Of a stretch of DNA of 64,000 nucleotides, positions 60,979 through 64,000 are shown one piece after another. The number at the start of each line of letters is the position of its first letter. Within the stretch, counting starts at the first letter, position 1. The DNA is from Pseudochryseolinea flava. Lineage in GTDB: Bacteria > Bacteroidota > Bacteroidia > Cytophagales > Cyclobacteriaceae. Below the pieces are notes generated by a model. That model saw only the letters and a list, made by a program, of their open reading frames with translations, had not been told where the DNA came from and ran no database searches. Where the stretch lies: assembly GCF_003286915.1 (NCBI RefSeq), contig NZ_QMFY01000003.1:248001-312000 (forward strand), written 5' to 3'. The translations under genes and the position numbers were made by a program.

Positions 60979-62415
60979 TTATGCCGCAGCGCTGCGGTGG
61001 TGAATTGTGTTCCATCTCATTTGTGCCGCAGGAATGCGAAGTTCATCGCGATATTTTGCCACGGTACGTCTCGCGATCTTGAAGCCTTTGCGTGCTAAAA
61101 GTTCTGCAATCTGCTGATCGGAATATGGTGACGTCTTATCTTCTTCCTGGATCACCTGCTGAATGGTCTCCTGCACTTTTCTCACACTCACCGCCACACC
61201 TTCTTGGTTGGCAATACCTTCATTGAAGAGATTTTTTATAAGCACATTCCCTGATGGCGTTTGAACATATTTATTGCAGGTAATGCGCGATACTGTTGAG
61301 ATATCTACACCAACCATGTCAGCAATATTTTTCAGAATCATTGGTTTGATTTGCAGCTCGTCACCGGTGTTGAAATAATCAAACTGAACTTTCACGATTG
61401 CTTTCATTACTTTCAACATGGTCGATTCGCGTTGTTTGATCGCATTCACGAACCATTCTGCTGCGTTCAATTTATTGGAAAGATATTTTGATGTTGCTTG
61501 ATCACCTGTTCCCTGACCTTTCTCCATGTTTTTAACCTTCGCTTTCCAGGAATTGCTGATTTTAAGCGAAGAAGCTTTTTCCTTATACAAGGAAACATGA
61601 AGCGTCTCATCCTCTTGCGTTACAATAAAATCAGGGATGATTGTATCGTACTGTACAGGCGTACTATCACCTTTTGGAACAGGCTTTAACTTCAATGTAC
61701 CAAGTAGGTCAAGAATTATTTTAATATCTTCTTCATCGATGTTCAACACATCCATGATGCGATTGAAATTACGGGCTTTAAGATCTTGATAGAACTCTTC
61801 CATAAAACGTATCGCGTACTTTACGTCTGGACGTTTCGTGTCCATACGCTTCAATTGAATCGCTAAACATTCTTGGATAGAAGTAGCGGCGAGTCCCACC
61901 GGTTCGAATGATTGTACCAGCTTGATAACCTTATCGACCATCACGGCGTCGACAATCTTGAGACGCTTCATCGAATAATCATCGGCGACCGTCTCTGCAT
62001 TACCCTCGAGGAAACCTTCTTCGTTCAAGCTATGAATGATGAACTCTGCCAGCTCTGCTTCATCGACGGGGAGTTGCAGCCAGCTCAACTGCGTTAAAGC
62101 TTCCGTTCTAAAGTCGATAGATTCAACAATAGGTTTCTCAGGCATCTGCTCTTGCTGCGAATACTTTGCGTGATAGCTTGGAGAATCGTCGTAAGCGAAT
62201 TCATCCCAATCCTGATAATCTTGAATATCTTCTTTGTCGTTTTTCGACGTCGCTAAATCTGGATCAGTATTTTGCTCGATAAGCGGATTATCTTCTAGCT
62301 CGTTTTGTATTCTTTGTTCAAGTTCTATCGTATTTAGATGGAACAAATGAAGCATCTGTAATTGCTGTGGATGAATCTTCAGTTGTTGCTTCTGGGTAAT
62401 ATTTTGGTATAGCAT
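60979..62415 (-). CDS. rpoN: RNA polymerase sigma-54 factor
   Basis: The ATG at 62415 (MLYQNITQKQQLKIHPQQLQMLHL) matches the family start; the 18-residue upstream extension is rejected. The 478-residue protein has the activator-interacting N-terminus (QLKIHPQQLQMLHLFHLNTIELEQRIQNELEDNPLIE), a Gln/acid-rich linker, the core-binding region (SFEPVGLAATSIQECLAIQLKR), the HTH and the RpoN box (ARRTVAKYRDELRIPAAQ), which contacts the -24 GG element. Here it opens an operon with its activator and two kinases. Confidence 0.96.
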   Translation of the reverse strand: MLYQNITQKQQLKIHPQQLQMLHLFHLNTIELEQRIQNELEDNPLIEQNTDPDLATSKNDKEDIQDYQDWDEFAYDDSPSYHAKYSQQEQMPEKPIVESIDFRTEALTQLSWLQLPVDEAELAEFIIHSLNEEGFLEGNAETVADDYSMKRLKIVDAVMVDKVIKLVQSFEPVGLAATSIQECLAIQLKRMDTKRPDVKYAIRFMEEFYQDLKARNFNRIMDVLNIDEEDIKIILDLLGTLKLKPVPKGDSTPVQYDTIIPDFIVTQEDETLHVSLYKEKASSLKISNSWKAKVKNMEKGQGTGDQATSKYLSNKLNAAEWFVNAIKQRESTMLKVMKAIVKVQFDYFNTGDELQIKPMILKNIADMVGVDISTVSRITCNKYVQTPSGNVLIKNLFNEGIANQEGVAVSVRKVQETIQQVIQEEDKTSPYSDQQIAELLARKGFKIARRTVAKYRDELRIPAAQMRWNTIHHRSAAA

Positions 62416-62590
62416 AAATAGGCTGGTTTTGAGGTTTATGCACCAGCCATACAACAACCTAAGAACCAAAAATTTCGGATGTATGTAACAAACTGATAAT
62501 TAACACATTGACAAATTTCACTGAAATTTTCCACACATTAAAATTAGATCTTTTGAGCAACATTTTCCCCACTTTGAGGAATTAAAACAC

Positions 62591-63970
62591 ATGCGGATTT
62601 CCATAGCATACATTGTTTTCATCGCATCGTTGGCCATTCTGGTCGGCTTATCGATCATTTACACTCAGCGTTTTCGAGCCTTGATTAAGTACACCGATCA
62701 AGTCGAAAACACCCATAAAGTCATCATCGAACTGAACACCTTAATGAGTTATCTGAAAGACGCTGAGACTGGATCACGCGGCTTTCTACTGTCTGGTGAC
62801 AGCGCATATCTTGGCCCATACAACCTAGCCATGGATAGCTTGCGTCCAAGCTATAAACGTATTGCCGCCTTGGTACCAAATGATTCTCCACTACAAACCA
62901 GATTACAACAGCTCAATATTTTGTTCAATGAAAGGTTAACCATGATCAGCCACAGTATGCTGTTGTATAATTTAGATCGCGATGATTTCGAAGCAATTCT
63001 ACTGCGTGGCAAAAAGAAAATGAATGAATGCCGTGAGTTAATTCTTGAGATGAATGCCTATGCGAATTTTAATTTGCAGGCTAGTGAGAGAAATCAAAAT
63101 TTTTACCAAGTAGTAACACCGGGACTATTTTTAATCTTGATGGGTGTAACAGCCATCGCATTTGTAATTTCATTTTATGTGATTCTACGTGAATACACGG
63201 GGCGCCTCAAATACCAAAAAGACCTTGAGCAAAAAATTGTCGCATTGAATCAATCGTATCAGGAGCTCGAGCAAATCGCTCACATCTCGTCGCATGACCT
63301 TCAAGAACCTCTTCGTAAAATGGCCATCTTCTGCGAACGTCTTATGATCAAACACAGTAACACTATCGACGACGATGGAAAACAATTGGTGTCAAAGATT
63401 GGAAATCTTTCGATCCGCGCACGCGATCTTGTCGGAACTGTATCGGCTTATACATCGCTCATCACTGCGAAGAAGGAAAAGTCGCTCGTAGATATCAATT
63501 CAATTGTCGATGAAGTGAGGACAGATTTTCAAACGAACCTTCGCGCTAAGCAAACCACGATTCAATTGGAAAGTCTACCCAAAATTATTGGATACGACAC
63601 ACAAGTAAAATTGTTGTTTTCTTGTTTGATTGAAAACAGTATCAAATACAGCCAACACGGTGTGCCGCTACAAATTAGTATCTCAAAGTCTGACATTGAT
63701 CGTGAAGAGTTTGAAACCATAAAATCAAAAACAGCGCACAACGGATTTGTGAAAATTCTATATCGCGATAATGGAATAGGATTCGACAACCAATTTTCAG
63801 AGCAAATATTTTCCATCTTTCAACGGCTGCATCGCGACGAGGAGATAGAAGGAAAAGGCGTTGGCCTAGCCATCGTGAAACGGGTGATGAGCAACCACAA
63901 TGGTTTTGTGTCGGCGCATGGTGTGCCCGAACATGGCTCGGCCTTCGCGCTGTATTTTCCTAACGATTAG
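62591..63970 (+). CDS. CHASE3-domain sensor histidine kinase
   Basis: A 459-residue membrane kinase. Helix 1 (ISIAYIVFIASLAILVGLSIIYTQ) and helix 2 (VVTPGLFLILMGVTAIAFVISFYVIL) flank a periplasmic CHASE3 domain (VENTHKVIIELNTLMSYLKDAETGSRGFLLSGDSAYLGPY, the signature being KDAETGxRGFLLSGD). The cytoplasmic kinase has H-box SHDLQEPLRKMAIFCERL, SCLIENSIKYS, DNGIGFDNQFSEQIFSIFQRLHRDEEIEGKGVGLAIVKRVMSNHNG. It is divergent from rpoN. A conserved extracellular sensor without a PAS domain suggests it reads envelope or small-molecule signals. Confidence 0.94.
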   Translation: MRISIAYIVFIASLAILVGLSIIYTQRFRALIKYTDQVENTHKVIIELNTLMSYLKDAETGSRGFLLSGDSAYLGPYNLAMDSLRPSYKRIAALVPNDSPLQTRLQQLNILFNERLTMISHSMLLYNLDRDDFEAILLRGKKKMNECRELILEMNAYANFNLQASERNQNFYQVVTPGLFLILMGVTAIAFVISFYVILREYTGRLKYQKDLEQKIVALNQSYQELEQIAHISSHDLQEPLRKMAIFCERLMIKHSNTIDDDGKQLVSKIGNLSIRARDLVGTVSAYTSLITAKKEKSLVDINSIVDEVRTDFQTNLRAKQTTIQLESLPKIIGYDTQVKLLFSCLIENSIKYSQHGVPLQISISKSDIDREEFETIKSKTAHNGFVKILYRDNGIGFDNQFSEQIFSIFQRLHRDEEIEGKGVGLAIVKRVMSNHNGFVSAHGVPEHGSAFALYFPND

Positions 63971-64000
63971 TTTTGATCGCGTCCACCAGGCGGAAGTTCG

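Noticed and set aside
1-64000. tRNA or rRNA genes, or a riboswitch
   Set aside because: No cloverleaf with a T-loop GGTTCGAATCC-type motif, no rRNA stretch and no recognisable aptamer core was seen in the gaps.

Overview
The window looks like a chromosomal segment of a Bacteroidota bacterium, most likely order Cytophagales (Chryseolinea/Ohtaekwangia-like). The evidence is a very long repeat-rich secreted protein ending in a type B type IX secretion (T9SS) sorting domain, an ECF sigma / FecR-DUF4974 pair, A/T-rich start contexts without Shine-Dalgarno sequences, TAnnTTTG-like promoter elements, and many small YtxH/DUF4142/DUF2383 proteins. The genus is an inference. No rRNA, tRNA, CRISPR array, prophage or intact transposase gene was seen.

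Layout. 1-5.3 kb: 3' part of a T9SS-exported adhesin-like protein, a Bacteroidota-type hypothetical, then five tandem copies of a ~110-bp hairpin-forming repeat. 5.3-13.4 kb: housekeeping genes on the plus strand (GH20 beta-hexosaminidase, DUF5655, NUDIX, Sua5, phosphofructokinase, phosphoglycerate kinase, RRM protein), interrupted by a ~345-bp MITE-like element. 13.4-17.2 kb: a LigB-type DNA ligase with its ligase-associated exonuclease. 17.3-24.7 kb: an output-less TPR membrane sensor, thioredoxin-like, cysteine-cluster, NTF2-like, GyrI-like and SRPBCC proteins, DoxX and an old-yellow-enzyme reductase, plus small membrane peptides. 24.7-27.1 kb: two local regulatory circuits, ArsR next to nemA-doxX with a duplicated A/T-rich site, and a divergent MerR with two copies of a 14-bp palindrome. 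27-36.6 kb: two divergently transcribed metalloproteases, a lipoprotein MsrB, a DUF481-like outer-membrane protein, a receiver-kinase and a WYL regulator.

36.6-46 kb is a galactose block: SglT-type Na+/galactose symporter, galM, galE, galK, flanked by FecR, an ECF sigma factor and a divergent LacI regulator. No galT and no SusC/SusD genes are present. 46-56.4 kb is a dense stress/envelope island: FAD-Rieske oxidoreductase with a stand-alone LigD phosphoesterase domain, three YtxH paralogues, DUF4142, DUF2383, a lmo0937-like peptide, hydrophilins, a low-affinity iron permease-like protein, a holin-like protein and the mlaEFD lipid-transport genes. 56.4-64 kb is a signalling block: rpoN followed in one operon by an NtrC-type sigma-54 activator and two histidine kinases, with a divergent CHASE3 kinase.

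Working model (inference): the galactose block senses and imports galactose and converts it through a Leloir route whose transferase lies elsewhere. The last 18 kb may pair a sigma-54 phosphorelay with an envelope/desiccation-type stress gene set. No convincing sigma-54 promoter was found by eye upstream of those stress genes, so that link is a hypothesis.
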